Shown here piece by piece: positions 9,016-18,711 of a stretch of 64,000 nucleotides of DNA. Made by a program: the position numbers and the translations under genes. Under the pieces are notes generated by a model. It was not told the origin of the DNA. It did no database searches and worked only from the letters and a program-made list of their open reading frames with translations. Origin of the DNA: Lachnospiraceae bacterium (lineage in GTDB: Bacteria > Bacillota > Clostridia > Lachnospirales > Lachnospiraceae); contig JAIDOW010000071.1 in NCBI GenBank assembly GCA_029063085.1, positions 46,116 through 110,115 on the forward strand. The letters are read 5' to 3'. Position 1 is the first letter of the stretch, and each line of letters begins with the position of its first letter.

Positions 9016-10546
9016 TTTCATATCCCTCCTCAAAGTCATAAATTTCATCCTCAGCATCCACAAAAGGAGCTTCCTGTAATGTCGTTTTTTCCATTTTCTT
9101 CAGCTTATATTGATATTGCAGACCCATAATCTGTATTGCGATCAATGGCGTCAGGGCAACTAATGCCACTACACCAAATGCATCTGTCATAATATTCCCG
9201 CCCACAGCTTCACAGGCTCCGATGCTTAAGGGAAGCAGGAATGTCGTGGTCATAGGTCCGCTTGCCACACCACCTGAATCAAATGCGATTCCCACAAACA
9301 TTTTGGGAACAAATCTTGTAAAAATAAGGGCGATCACATAACCCGGTATGATAATCCAATGAATGGGAAGACCTGTCAGCACCCGCAGCATGGAAAGTCC
9401 CACACTGACCGATACTCCGATAGACAAACACCGGTTCATAGACTTGGCAGATACTGCACCATTGGTTACACTCTCTACCTGATGATTCAATACCTGTATC
9501 GCAGGCTCAGCCTTTACTATATAATACCCAATCAGCATACCGATTGGCACTAACAGCCATTCCCAGCTCTCGGCAGCAACTTCTTTTCCCAGAAAGGAAC
9601 CCACAGGAGCAAATCCGGCATTTACCCCACAAAGAAATAAAACCAACCCTATGTAAGTATATCCAAATCCTACTACGATACGCTTAACCTGATTCCTCTG
9701 ATAACGACGGCTGATTATTTGGAAAATAACAAACACTACAGCTACAGGAACCAGCGAAACAAAAACTTCTTTTACATATAGCGGCAGACTGAATAAAAAT
9801 TCCCGAATGACATCACGGGTAGTATCCACATCCGCCACTTCAATTTTTGTATATGCCGCTTCGGTGGGATTAAAAAAACAACCTAGAAGCATGACAGCAA
9901 GAATCGGACCGATACTGGAGAGTGCCACCAGGCCAAAACTGTCATCCGCAGCATTTCTATCACTTCTGACGGAAGCGAGACCGACACCCATTGCCATGAT
10001 AAACGGTACAGTCATAGGACCCGTGGTTACACCTCCTGAATCAAATGCAACTGCCAGAAAATCCTTCAGCACAAAAAATGACAGTCCCAGCAATACCGTA
10101 TATATCACAATCAATATAGTTGAAAACTTGATCTGAAATAAAATTCTAAATATCGCCATTGCAAGAAATATTCCCACTCCCACAGCCACAGTCAGAATCA
10201 AAATATGGTTTGGAACCGACGGAACCTGCCCCGCTAATACCTGTAAATCCGGCTCAGAAATTGTTATAATCGCACCCATTGAGAATCCAATAAACAAAAT
10301 AAGAGGAATTTTGCGGGTTTTGGATATCTGGACACCAATTCCTTCTCCCAAAGGTGTCATTGACATCTCTGCTCCAAGCTGGAAAAATCCCATTCCCACC
10401 ACCAGCATAACCGCACCGGTAAGGAACATTACCATAGTCCCCAGTTCTACCGGAATCAGGATAATGCTGATAAGCAGGACGATTCCCGTTATGGGCAAAA
10501 CGGCCGAGAGCGATTCCAATATTTTTTCTTTTAATTTTAAGTTCAT
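9005..10546 (-). CDS. DUF1538 membrane transporter-like protein
   Basis: Two internal repeats around AFDSGGV(T/A)(T/S)GPMT and DSFGLVALSSIGPILAV / DAFGVVALVALTPLIAI. Confidence 0.85.
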   Translation of the reverse strand: MNLKLKEKILESLSAVLPITGIVLLISIILIPVELGTMVMFLTGAVMLVVGMGFFQLGAEMSMTPLGEGIGVQISKTRKIPLILFIGFSMGAIITISEPDLQVLAGQVPSVPNHILILTVAVGVGIFLAMAIFRILFQIKFSTILIVIYTVLLGLSFFVLKDFLAVAFDSGGVTTGPMTVPFIMAMGVGLASVRSDRNAADDSFGLVALSSIGPILAVMLLGCFFNPTEAAYTKIEVADVDTTRDVIREFLFSLPLYVKEVFVSLVPVAVVFVIFQIISRRYQRNQVKRIVVGFGYTYIGLVLFLCGVNAGFAPVGSFLGKEVAAESWEWLLVPIGMLIGYYIVKAEPAIQVLNHQVESVTNGAVSAKSMNRCLSIGVSVSVGLSMLRVLTGLPIHWIIIPGYVIALIFTRFVPKMFVGIAFDSGGVASGPMTTTFLLPLSIGACEAVGGNIMTDAFGVVALVALTPLIAIQIMGLQYQYKLKKMEKTTLQEAPFVDAEDEIYDFEEGYENDK

Positions 10547-10677
10547 ATTCTATTACCTCTTAAAATATCCGGGAATCCCCAAATATCATTCACATTTTTC
10601 TGATATGTTATATGATATGATAGAAAAAAGAAAAAAGCAATAGCAATGTGCATGTTGTCTGATTTAAGCTTTTACAT

Positions 10678-12768
10678 TTATCTTTCCTCTATATTCCGCT
10701 TAAATCCCACATAAGTTACGATAAAATAGACCAGATAAATTCCAAAAAACAGCAAAATACTTTTTAGAAAAAAGCTTCCCGCAAATACCGGCACTCCTGT
10801 TGATATTACAAACAATCTGCTGACAAACAAAATCATTTTTCCACTGATCACAATTGCCAGTATGGCAGGACAAAGGTAATAAGCAGTTAACTGTTTTAAG
10901 ATTAACTGATGAATCTCCCTACGCCAAAGCCCCAGCTTTGCCAGCACATCATACCGGAATCTGTATTTGGCAGAATCACTCAACTGCTGTACCGATAACA
11001 CGGTTACCGCCACACTGACAAAAACCAGCCCGATATAAAATAGTGGTATGATAATAGAAGCCAGCATATATTTTACCTCTGGAATCAGATTCTCCCTTAC
11101 CATGCTGACTACTACATAAACAATAATATTGTCAGAACCACAACGGATATCATCTTCCACTGTATCATCGTTCAACTCATCAGACATATCCGTTCTTTCT
11201 TCCTCCGTCAGATCACTCAGCTTCCGCTGTAAATCTACCGGAATCTCTCCTTCCATATCCACAACCAGTTCCTTATAAAAAGGCGTCATCCGCTCCAAAA
11301 CCGCATCCGGCACTATAATTATATAGTCCGCACCGTTATGTCCGTCCTGGGAAAAAGAATCAGAAACAATCCCTGCAAAAGAGAGCAGATTTTTTCCTGA
11401 TGCATCCCCAATCTGCAAATCTTTCCCGATTTCCTGCACCTCTTCACACAACCGCGCTTTAACCTGAACCAGATATTCGTCAGGATTGATAGTTATTTCC
11501 TTATATCCCAGCATCTTCCGCAAATAGTTATAATCTGATATCCCCATATATGTGTCATACTGATAATACACATTTTCATCTTTTAAAAAAGCTTCAATCT
11601 CTGGCATATTGGGACTTCCATCCGCATTACGGTACATTGTTCCCCAGGCATTCAAATGCGTCAGCATCCAGGTATTAACCTGATCATCCTGATCCGTATA
11701 AATATGATAGGAATAATACTCCGACGGTGTACCGTTCTCATCAATCACTGCCCTTTCATCAGCGAAATCATCTTTTATATTTCTGCTGTATACCTGCACA
11801 TCAAACGGAAATTTGTCCTCTAAGACCGTATTTTCATACTCACTAAACATCAGGGCATAGGAAGCTCCCATCAGGGCAAGGGTAAATAACGCCGTCAAAG
11901 TACCCATCGTAAACTGCATGGTTCTCACTTTTGAAGCAAACTGCCGCAACAAAAATAAATTCTGTCCTTTATAAATTCCGTTGCCTTTCTTCCGCACATA
12001 GCAGATGATCCATGCAGAAAGTCCTATATAAAAAAGGTAAATCGTAAGCACCAGTCCAATCAGAAAAAGAATGATCTCTAACGTATTAGAAAGTGAACCA
12101 AATACTGTCCAGAATAAAAAGATGAAGAAGATGGAAAGAGGAAACAGAAGCCTTTTCATCCCTTCGTGCTTTTCCTTTATCTCCTCATTCTGCCGCTTTG
12201 CATTCATGAAATCATGTATGTTCATTTTCTTAAATTTGCGCCTGCACTTAAAAAGTGCTATTCCGTAACAGCCTGCATAACAGAGTACCGTCATCAGAAT
12301 CGTTCCCTTATGAAATGCAATATGCAGATGATATTCCATCCTCACCATAGCATACATAATAGAGAGCAATACCTGTTGAAACAATACTCCTAAAATGAGT
12401 CCAAAGAAAAAAGCCACACCGCCCAAAAGAATATTTTCCCGGATATAAAGCCTGGAAACCATTTTCTTTTTTATTCCAAGAAGCAGATAAATTCCGAATT
12501 CACTGCTCCTTTTTTCCAGCATGAACCGCACCATGTAATTGATCAGCCAGGCAACAATCAACATGATAAACACCGTTGCAAGACCAATCATTACCTCCAT
12601 CAATCCCTCTACTTCAAAATGAACAGAAAGCCCATTTTGAAAAATGAGACTGCTGAATGCATACATCAATGCCGTGACCACTGTCATCGTAAGGATATAT
12701 ACCAGATAATCCTTAGCAGACCGTTTCATATTACGAAAGGCAAGCTTACTTAACATCGGACAGTTCAC
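10678..12768 (-). CDS. BceB-type FtsX ABC permease
   Basis: MNCPMLSKLAFRNMKRSAKDYLVYILTMT N-terminus, about 10 TM, large extracellular domain, adjacent BceA/RS-like genes. Confidence 0.88.
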   Translation of the reverse strand: MNCPMLSKLAFRNMKRSAKDYLVYILTMTVVTALMYAFSSLIFQNGLSVHFEVEGLMEVMIGLATVFIMLIVAWLINYMVRFMLEKRSSEFGIYLLLGIKKKMVSRLYIRENILLGGVAFFFGLILGVLFQQVLLSIMYAMVRMEYHLHIAFHKGTILMTVLCYAGCYGIALFKCRRKFKKMNIHDFMNAKRQNEEIKEKHEGMKRLLFPLSIFFIFLFWTVFGSLSNTLEIILFLIGLVLTIYLFYIGLSAWIICYVRKKGNGIYKGQNLFLLRQFASKVRTMQFTMGTLTALFTLALMGASYALMFSEYENTVLEDKFPFDVQVYSRNIKDDFADERAVIDENGTPSEYYSYHIYTDQDDQVNTWMLTHLNAWGTMYRNADGSPNMPEIEAFLKDENVYYQYDTYMGISDYNYLRKMLGYKEITINPDEYLVQVKARLCEEVQEIGKDLQIGDASGKNLLSFAGIVSDSFSQDGHNGADYIIIVPDAVLERMTPFYKELVVDMEGEIPVDLQRKLSDLTEEERTDMSDELNDDTVEDDIRCGSDNIIVYVVVSMVRENLIPEVKYMLASIIIPLFYIGLVFVSVAVTVLSVQQLSDSAKYRFRYDVLAKLGLWRREIHQLILKQLTAYYLCPAILAIVISGKMILFVSRLFVISTGVPVFAGSFFLKSILLFFGIYLVYFIVTYVGFKRNIEER

Positions 12769-13519
12769 CTCCCGTCAAAGACAATACATCTAAAATCTCC
12801 TGTAAAAAGAACTTCCGGCTCTTTTCTCCTCTCACCAGTTCATGAAAAATCTTTCCATCCTTTAAAAATAAAATCCTCCCACAGTAGCTTGCCGAAAAGG
12901 CATCATGGGTCACCATGAGAATAGTTGCCTCCATGCTCTGATTCAACCTTGTAAATGTTTCTAATAATGTCTGTGCCGCATTGGAATCCAGTGCTCCGGT
13001 AGGTTCATCCGCAAGCAGTAATTTGGGGTGGTTTACCAATGCCCTGGCACAAGCACACCGCTGTTTTTGTCCTCCCGATACCTGATACGGGAATTTTTCC
13101 CTGATATCCGCAATCCCCAGTAATTCCAGAATTTCACTGCAATTTTCCTTAATTTCCCTTTTCATTCCCCCCTGTAAGGTCAATGCCAGAATGATATTTT
13201 CTTCAATGGTCAGGGTATCTAAAAGATTGTACTCCTGAAACACAAAACCCAGATTATCCTTTCTAAATTCAGAAAGTGCATCCTCTGACAGCTCCGTAAT
13301 ATCCGTATCTTCATAATAAATATGCCCGGCAGTCACGGTATCTATCGTTGCCAGCATGTTTAACAGCGTGGTCTTTCCAGAACCGGAAGCTCCCATCACA
13401 CCGATAAATTCTCCCTTTTCTACATGGAAGCTGACCCTGTCAACTGCCTTTGTCACATTGGACTCATTTCCATAGTATTTTTCCACATCACATACCCGGA
13501 TATAATCTTTCACGTCCAT
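12746..13519 (-). CDS. BceA-type ABC ATP-binding protein
   Basis: MGASGSGKTTLLNML, VSGGQKQRCACARALVNHPKLLLADEPTGALD. Confidence 0.93.
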   Translation of the reverse strand: MDVKDYIRVCDVEKYYGNESNVTKAVDRVSFHVEKGEFIGVMGASGSGKTTLLNMLATIDTVTAGHIYYEDTDITELSEDALSEFRKDNLGFVFQEYNLLDTLTIEENIILALTLQGGMKREIKENCSEILELLGIADIREKFPYQVSGGQKQRCACARALVNHPKLLLADEPTGALDSNAAQTLLETFTRLNQSMEATILMVTHDAFSASYCGRILFLKDGKIFHELVRGEKSRKFFLQEILDVLSLTGGELSDVK

Positions 13520-13663
13520 CACTCCTCGCCTATCATATATAGTGTGCATTTGCGAAACTCTGCTGTTCAAGATCTTCGCCTCACAGTATAATACTTTATT
13601 ATATCCTCTTATATTTTCATATAAAAATAGATTAAAGTTATCTTAAGATTTCATAAGATAACT

Positions 13664-14713
13664 TCAATCCATTTCCCCTCTGCTTATATAATTGCTAATC
13701 GGAAACTCCAAAAACATCCTGGTTCCTTCCCCATATTCCGATTCAGCCCAGATCCCGATTCCCAGCTTGTCGCAAAGCCTCCTGCAAAGGTACAGTCCCA
13801 TACCAGTGGATCTTTCATGATTTCTTCCGTTGCTTCCGGTAAATCCTTTTTCAAAGATACGAGAAAGCTCCTCTGCCGGAATCCCTGTCCCATTATCTTC
13901 AAATACTAAAATCACACCGTTTGTTTCTCTCCTTGTATAAATATGAAATACCGGCATTTCCCTTTGATATTTTACACTGTTTTGTATCATCTGGTTCAAA
14001 ATAAATGCAATCCACTTCTGGTCTGTATACGCTTTATCTTTACAATCCACATCAGCATTTACGTGATTTTGAATCAGCAGCAGCCGGTTCTTCATAAGCA
14101 CCTTGGACACCACTTCGTCAAGGCTTGTCTCCTGAATCAGATAATCTTTATATACATTTTCCGAACGGGCATAGTAAAGTGCCATATCCACATAGTTTTC
14201 AATCTTCTGATTTTCAAGGGTGATCGTATAAAAATCCTCCAATATCCCTTTGCTGTCTTCTGCCGGCAGGGAATGCCGCCGGTTCTCGCAAAGCAGGGAA
14301 ATACTCGTAATCGGTGCCTTGATCTCATGTACCCAGCTTTCAATATATTCCCTATAATCCTTCCACTCATCCTCCATCTGCCGGATTCGTTCTATCACGG
14401 ACTTATTCGATTTTCGAATCATTTCCCGATATAATCTGTCCTCCAGCCGGAAAGAATCCGGCATCAGTTCCCCTAACAGATATCTCTGATCCACTTTTTC
14501 CAGAATCTGTTCCATTTTATAGAAATATTTTCTTCTCTGCAAATAAACAGCCATCAGCCAGGCTACCAGCAATAGAATCCAAAAAATCAAAATAAGCACA
14601 ATATTGGTCCTGCCATAACCAGTCACATTTAGAAAACCTGCCGCTACACACATGCACACCAGATGAAGAAGCAAAAGCAGACCCCTATCCCTTAAAAAAT
14701 TCATCAGCTTCAT
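13664..14713 (-). CDS. BceS-like intramembrane-sensing histidine kinase
   Basis: Two short N-terminal TMs, WVHEIKAPI H-box, FEDNGTGIPAEELSRIFEKGFTG. Confidence 0.92.
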   Translation of the reverse strand: MKLMNFLRDRGLLLLLHLVCMCVAAGFLNVTGYGRTNIVLILIFWILLLVAWLMAVYLQRRKYFYKMEQILEKVDQRYLLGELMPDSFRLEDRLYREMIRKSNKSVIERIRQMEDEWKDYREYIESWVHEIKAPITSISLLCENRRHSLPAEDSKGILEDFYTITLENQKIENYVDMALYYARSENVYKDYLIQETSLDEVVSKVLMKNRLLLIQNHVNADVDCKDKAYTDQKWIAFILNQMIQNSVKYQREMPVFHIYTRRETNGVILVFEDNGTGIPAEELSRIFEKGFTGSNGRNHERSTGMGLYLCRRLCDKLGIGIWAESEYGEGTRMFLEFPISNYISRGEMD

Positions 14714-15378
14714 ATGCGATAACCAATCCCTCTCTTTGTTTCAATAAAATCCTGCACACCAATGGATTTTAATTTCCTGCGGATTCCCGTTATATGCACA
14801 CTCAGTGTATTGTCATCAATAAAAATCTGATTCTCCCACAGATATTCAATCAAATCCATTCTTGCAACAAATTCTCCTGAATGCCGGAACAAAAAATGCA
14901 AAATTTTCATCTCGTTTTTCGTCAGTTCCACCTTCTGCTCCTGAAAGATCAGGCAGCATTTTGAAATATCCAGCTGCACACCTTTTTTTTCAAGCAGAAT
15001 TGTCTCTTTTATTTCCATGCCCTTCGTACGCTTTAATACTGCTGCAATCCTTGCCAAAAGAATCGGTGCCTGATACGGCTTTGCAATATAGTCATCCCCA
15101 CCTTTAAGGATTCCGTTTAATTCGTCCATGGAATCCGTTCTGCTGGTCAGAAATATAATTGGTATTTCTGTCTGTTCCCGAAGCTGCATACAGATATCAA
15201 ATCCGGAAATTTCCGGCAGATTGACATCCAAAAGCACCAAATCTGGTTTCTCCTCTTTTATCTGGTACACAGTATTTTCAAAGGTATCTGGTGCCGTCAC
15301 CTGATACATCGCATTTTCCAGCAATACTTTTAATTCCCGCCTTATGGTTTTCTCATCTTCTACCACAAATATATGCAT
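14710..15378 (-). CDS. BceR-like OmpR-family response regulator
   Basis: Receiver LVLLDVNLPEISGFD plus winged-helix KNEMKILHFLFRHSGEFVARMDLIEYLW; overlaps kinase start by 4 nt. Confidence 0.93.
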   Translation of the reverse strand: MHIFVVEDEKTIRRELKVLLENAMYQVTAPDTFENTVYQIKEEKPDLVLLDVNLPEISGFDICMQLREQTEIPIIFLTSRTDSMDELNGILKGGDDYIAKPYQAPILLARIAAVLKRTKGMEIKETILLEKKGVQLDISKCCLIFQEQKVELTKNEMKILHFLFRHSGEFVARMDLIEYLWENQIFIDDNTLSVHITGIRRKLKSIGVQDFIETKRGIGYRI

Positions 15379-15404
15379 TATCTCTGCTCCTGTTTTTCTA
15401 TTGA

Positions 15405-15441
15405 AAAAGCATACCGGACAATGGAATACCGATATGCTTCC
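15405..15441 (-). terminator. Terminator downstream of candidate toxin gene
   Basis: Minus strand GAAGCATATCGG...CCGGTATGCTTTTTC. Confidence 0.6.
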
Positions 15442-15471
15442 CTACTACATCTCATGTTAAAATTTTCATGA

Positions 15472-16095
15472 TTATACTCTTTCCCATCCTTCATCTGGTA
15501 TTAACGGTTTAAAATATCCTTTAATACAGTTAGGGTTTCTAATACATATTTGGACATGCGTCTTTTCCATTATGCCAGATTTATCATATACAGGCTTTCC
15601 CTCAATAAATATACCTCTTACACTATCATAACTTCTTTTACTATTCTCTTTGTTATATTGATGTAGCCGTTCAATTACAGCACAATCTAATTCCCTCAGC
15701 AGCAAATCATTGCTTCCTCGTACATCTCGATTAATCGGCATATCTTTTTCAAGCACGGAAAGTTCAAATGACAATATATCATAGCCTGTTTTTAAAATCT
15801 GGGAACTTCCATAATCTGTCAAATCCAAGCAATGTCCTAAACTAATAACTGCTCCTATCACCGCCGGTCGTTTCGATTCCTCGTTCGGATGTTCTCTATT
15901 GTATCTTTTGCAATATGATACAGCCCATTCTTCAGCTCTGGCTAAGCTGTTTTCCCAAAAATAAATCCCATTTCCCAACCAATCATATGAATTATTACTC
16001 GGTAATAACTGCTCATGATGATATAAAACTTTTTTGAAAGTTATTTCATCACAGCCATGAAATGCCAGCGTCAGATTTGGTAAATTACTATACAT
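15472..16095 (-). CDS. ADP-ribosyltransferase-like protein (candidate toxin)
   Basis: MYSNLPNLTLAFHGCDE...YDWLGNGIYFWENSLARAEEWA: FHG and G.GIYFWE motifs resemble the H and Y motifs of PARP/DUF3990-like ART folds; SD-like CAAGGGG. Confidence 0.55.
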   Translation of the reverse strand: MYSNLPNLTLAFHGCDEITFKKVLYHHEQLLPSNNSYDWLGNGIYFWENSLARAEEWAVSYCKRYNREHPNEESKRPAVIGAVISLGHCLDLTDYGSSQILKTGYDILSFELSVLEKDMPINRDVRGSNDLLLRELDCAVIERLHQYNKENSKRSYDSVRGIFIEGKPVYDKSGIMEKTHVQICIRNPNCIKGYFKPLIPDEGWERV

Positions 16096-16099
16096 AATT

Positions 16100-16306
16100 C
16101 TACCCCTTGTTTTGTGAACTGATTCTGCTAAATCTATAACGCTCCGAAAACTCCCCATCATCCTGAATAATTTGGGATTTTATCAAATTCTCATGAGATA
16201 GTTTTTTAGCATCTTTATCTGACATTTTTTTTAGAGAATTTAGATATTCCTGCATTTCCTTAACATAGGTTACTTTTTCACGCTCTATCAATTCAATAGA
16301 TGACAT
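16100..16306 (-). CDS. Small charged protein, candidate cognate antitoxin
   Basis: 68 aa MSSIELIEREKVTYVKEMQEYLNSLKKMSDKDAKKLSHENL...; strong AGGAGGTG SD; stop codon 4 nt before toxin ATG. Confidence 0.5.
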   Translation of the reverse strand: MSSIELIEREKVTYVKEMQEYLNSLKKMSDKDAKKLSHENLIKSQIIQDDGEFSERYRFSRISSQNKG

Positions 16307-16475
16307 GATATTCACCTCCTTATCTTTTGTCAAACCGTCTTCTATTATTTTATCTCTCACAATATAATACATCTCCTTTATAGATGAACTTATATTATGA
16401 ATATTAAAAAAAATGTAGAAACTTAACGTATTGTGACTACATTATAGAACATATTCCAAGAAAAAACAACAAAAT

Positions 16476-16860
16476 TCACTTTTTTAAATTTTGTATATAC
16501 CTATTGGCATTGGCTTCTATTTTCGTTCCATTCAAAAAGTAATTTTGCAGTTTTATGTATTTTTTCTCAAGGAAAAGTTTGATAACTTCGTAGAAAATAT
16601 CCTCTATGATATCCATCATGTCCAGACGAAAACGGTTGATGGTTCTAAAATCTGGTTTGTTGCCTCCGGCAATCCACATGAAATTTATACTTTTCGTAGC
16701 ACTTTTGCAATCTGGCGGGAAGAGTATGTTTTCTGGGAGAATAAATAAATCATGACCTTCAGCATCATCCTTGGATGATACGCAAGGCAGCCGCCCCCTT
16801 TATATCTGTCGTAGAGTAGTTCCAACTCCAGATTGTCCACAACTGTATTTACGCCCCCGC
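16476..16860 (-). pseudogene. Degenerate IS1182-type transposase fragment
   Basis: VVDNLELELLYDRYKGGGCLAYHPRMMLKVMIYLFSQKTYSSRQIAKVLRK [frameshift] FMWIAGGNKPDFRTINRFRLDMMDII...DGTKIEANANRY-like; two frames, truncated. Confidence 0.8.
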
Positions 16861-16954
16861 ACCAGATGGTTTTTTAGGAGCGAAATCTTTAAATTACAGT
16901 GGTGATTGTAACTGATCCATAGTATAACCTTTAAATGCAGGAATACCTTATTAT

Positions 16955-17033
16955 ATCATATGTCACCAGTTTTCAAAGAAAATTGATGACTTGCTTGCGC
17001 ATCAGCGCAATTCATCATATCACATAGTGAGGT
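16955..17033 (-). repeat. Dispersed intergenic stem-loop repeat, copy R1
   Basis: ATATCATATGTCACCAGTTTTCAAAGAAAATTGATGACTTGCTTGCGCATCAGCGCAATTCATCATATCA. Confidence 0.8.
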
Positions 17034-17089
17034 AGAAATGGGGAACGGCATGGTAACCGCTCTCTATTTTTTTGCAGAAAGAAAGAGGG

Positions 17090-17130
17090 TAATCCCTCAA
17101 GCCACTTCATGACTTTTGGGACACCCTCAT
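17090..17130. mobile_element. Possible IS1182-family terminal sequence
   Basis: Minus strand GAGGGTGTCCCAAAAGTCATGAAGTGG, resembling IS1182-family ends, next to the transposase remnant. Confidence 0.4.
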
Positions 17131-17215
17131 AATACCATTTAGATTTCCTATATATATCCTATTTTCAATTATACAATCATCAAAATAATTCTATAACCGT
17201 AACATATAACAGATT

Positions 17216-17758
17216 TTAATAATTCTCTGCCCTAAGTTTGAAGTAGCTCTGTGGATGTGCACAAACCGGACACTCTTCCGGTGCCTGAGGTCCTACATGA
17301 ATATGACCGCAGTTCGCACACTCCCAGATCATATCTCCATCTCTTGAAAATACAAGACCTCCTTCTACATTTTCCAACAGTTTCTTATATCTCTCCTCAT
17401 GTGCCTTTTCAATCTCTCCAACCATCTCAAAAGACTTTGCAATATCCTCAAAACCTTCTTCTCTTGCTGTTGCGGCAAATTCCTTATACATATCCGTCCA
17501 TTCATAATTCTCACCTGCTGCCGCATCCTTCAGATTGGTAACGGTATCTGGAACTGCCCCTCCATTTAAGAGCTTAAACCACATTTTGGCATGCTCTTTC
17601 TCGTTATTAGCTGTCTCTAAAAAAATATCAGCAATCTGATTATAACCATCTTTTTTTGCTTTGCTTGCATAGTAAGTATACTTATTGCGTGCCTGGGACT
17701 CTCCTGCGAATGCTGCCTGTAAATTAGCCTCTGTCTTTGTTCCTTTTAAGTCTGCCAT
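17216..17758 (-). CDS. Rubrerythrin
   Basis: [22 protein letters not shown] diiron domain and C-terminal rubredoxin-like [29 protein letters not shown]. Confidence 0.95.
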   Translation of the reverse strand: MADLKGTKTEANLQAAFAGESQARNKYTYYASKAKKDGYNQIADIFLETANNEKEHAKMWFKLLNGGAVPDTVTNLKDAAAGENYEWTDMYKEFAATAREEGFEDIAKSFEMVGEIEKAHEERYKKLLENVEGGLVFSRDGDMIWECANCGHIHVGPQAPEECPVCAHPQSYFKLRAENY

Positions 17759-17920
17759 GTTTTCATCCTCCTGATCTTCTTTTCCTAATAATAAACTCCT
17801 GTTTATATTACCCGGCTGTTCATACAGCCATATCATAAATAGGAATCATTACTATTTAGTAATTCTATCAGATAAGTTCACATATCGCAATCCCTTTTAT
17901 ATAAAAAACTTAAAATATTT

Positions 17921-18247
17921 TTAAACTTCTTTCTTCTTTTTAATCTTCCGCTCCGGCAGCTCTGTATACATTGCATCCACCATCTCCTGCAATAACTGTT
18001 TATTGTCTATAATGGTAACCGGCAGCATCGGTTTTGCACCTTCATATGGTGATTCCGGTTCGCTGTCCGGCATATACCTCCTGCCGGCCTTCGTATCCTT
18101 TATCATAAATCCGTTTTCATAAATCCCACCAAAAATCCGCTCCCGGTAATAGAAAATATAACCTCCCATCATCGGAATATTGCGGATTTCTCCCAATTCC
18201 GATAATTGTTCCATAATATATGCTGCAAGTTCCTTGTTATCTGCCAT
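17921..18247 (-). CDS. TfoX/Sxy family N-terminal domain protein
   Basis: IPMMGGYIFYYRERIFGGIYENGFMIKDTKAGRRYMP. Confidence 0.8.
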   Translation of the reverse strand: MADNKELAAYIMEQLSELGEIRNIPMMGGYIFYYRERIFGGIYENGFMIKDTKAGRRYMPDSEPESPYEGAKPMLPVTIIDNKQLLQEMVDAMYTELPERKIKKKKEV

Positions 18248-18260
18248 CGTACTCCTCCTG

Positions 18261-18542
18261 TCATATTTCTTTTAATGCCTTCATCCTATTTTGAACATTT
18301 TCTTCAAATTCTTCATCCGTAAATCGAGGATCTCTGGTTTCTTTCCATATGGAACACGGAATCTCCTGACACTTCCCACAATTATTCATCCCTTTTTGGT
18401 TTACAACACAATCATAAATTGGACATGCTTTTCCATCCGGAGCATGAAAGACCTCCCCTTTGCATTCATTACAGCCTTTGCAAAGATTTCCATAGCATCC
18501 ACATTTACTGCAATCCGTTCCGCAACAGCTTAATCCATTCAT
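18261..18542 (-). CDS. DUF3795-like Cys-rich protein
   Basis: MNGLSCCGTDCSKCGCYGNLCKGCNECKGEV...CPIYDCVVNQKGMNNCGKCQEIPC. Confidence 0.75.
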   Translation of the reverse strand: MNGLSCCGTDCSKCGCYGNLCKGCNECKGEVFHAPDGKACPIYDCVVNQKGMNNCGKCQEIPCSIWKETRDPRFTDEEFEENVQNRMKALKEI

Positions 18543-18576
18543 TTGTATATGCCATCCTTTCGTTTTTTCTATATTT

Positions 18577-18711
18577 ATCATATGTCACCAATTTTCGGAG
18601 AAAACTTCGTTTGCTGCGATAGTCGCCAAATGTATATACAAGTATCTACGCTTGACCCATTATCCGCACAAATGATGACCTGCTTGTTCATCAGCACAAT
18701 TCATTATATCA
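18577..18711 (-). repeat. Dispersed intergenic repeat, copy R2 (long form with internal core)
   Basis: Same outer ends as R1 plus core TTTGCTGCGATAGTCGCCAAATGTATATACAAG shared with 19716 and 41489 regions. Confidence 0.8.
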
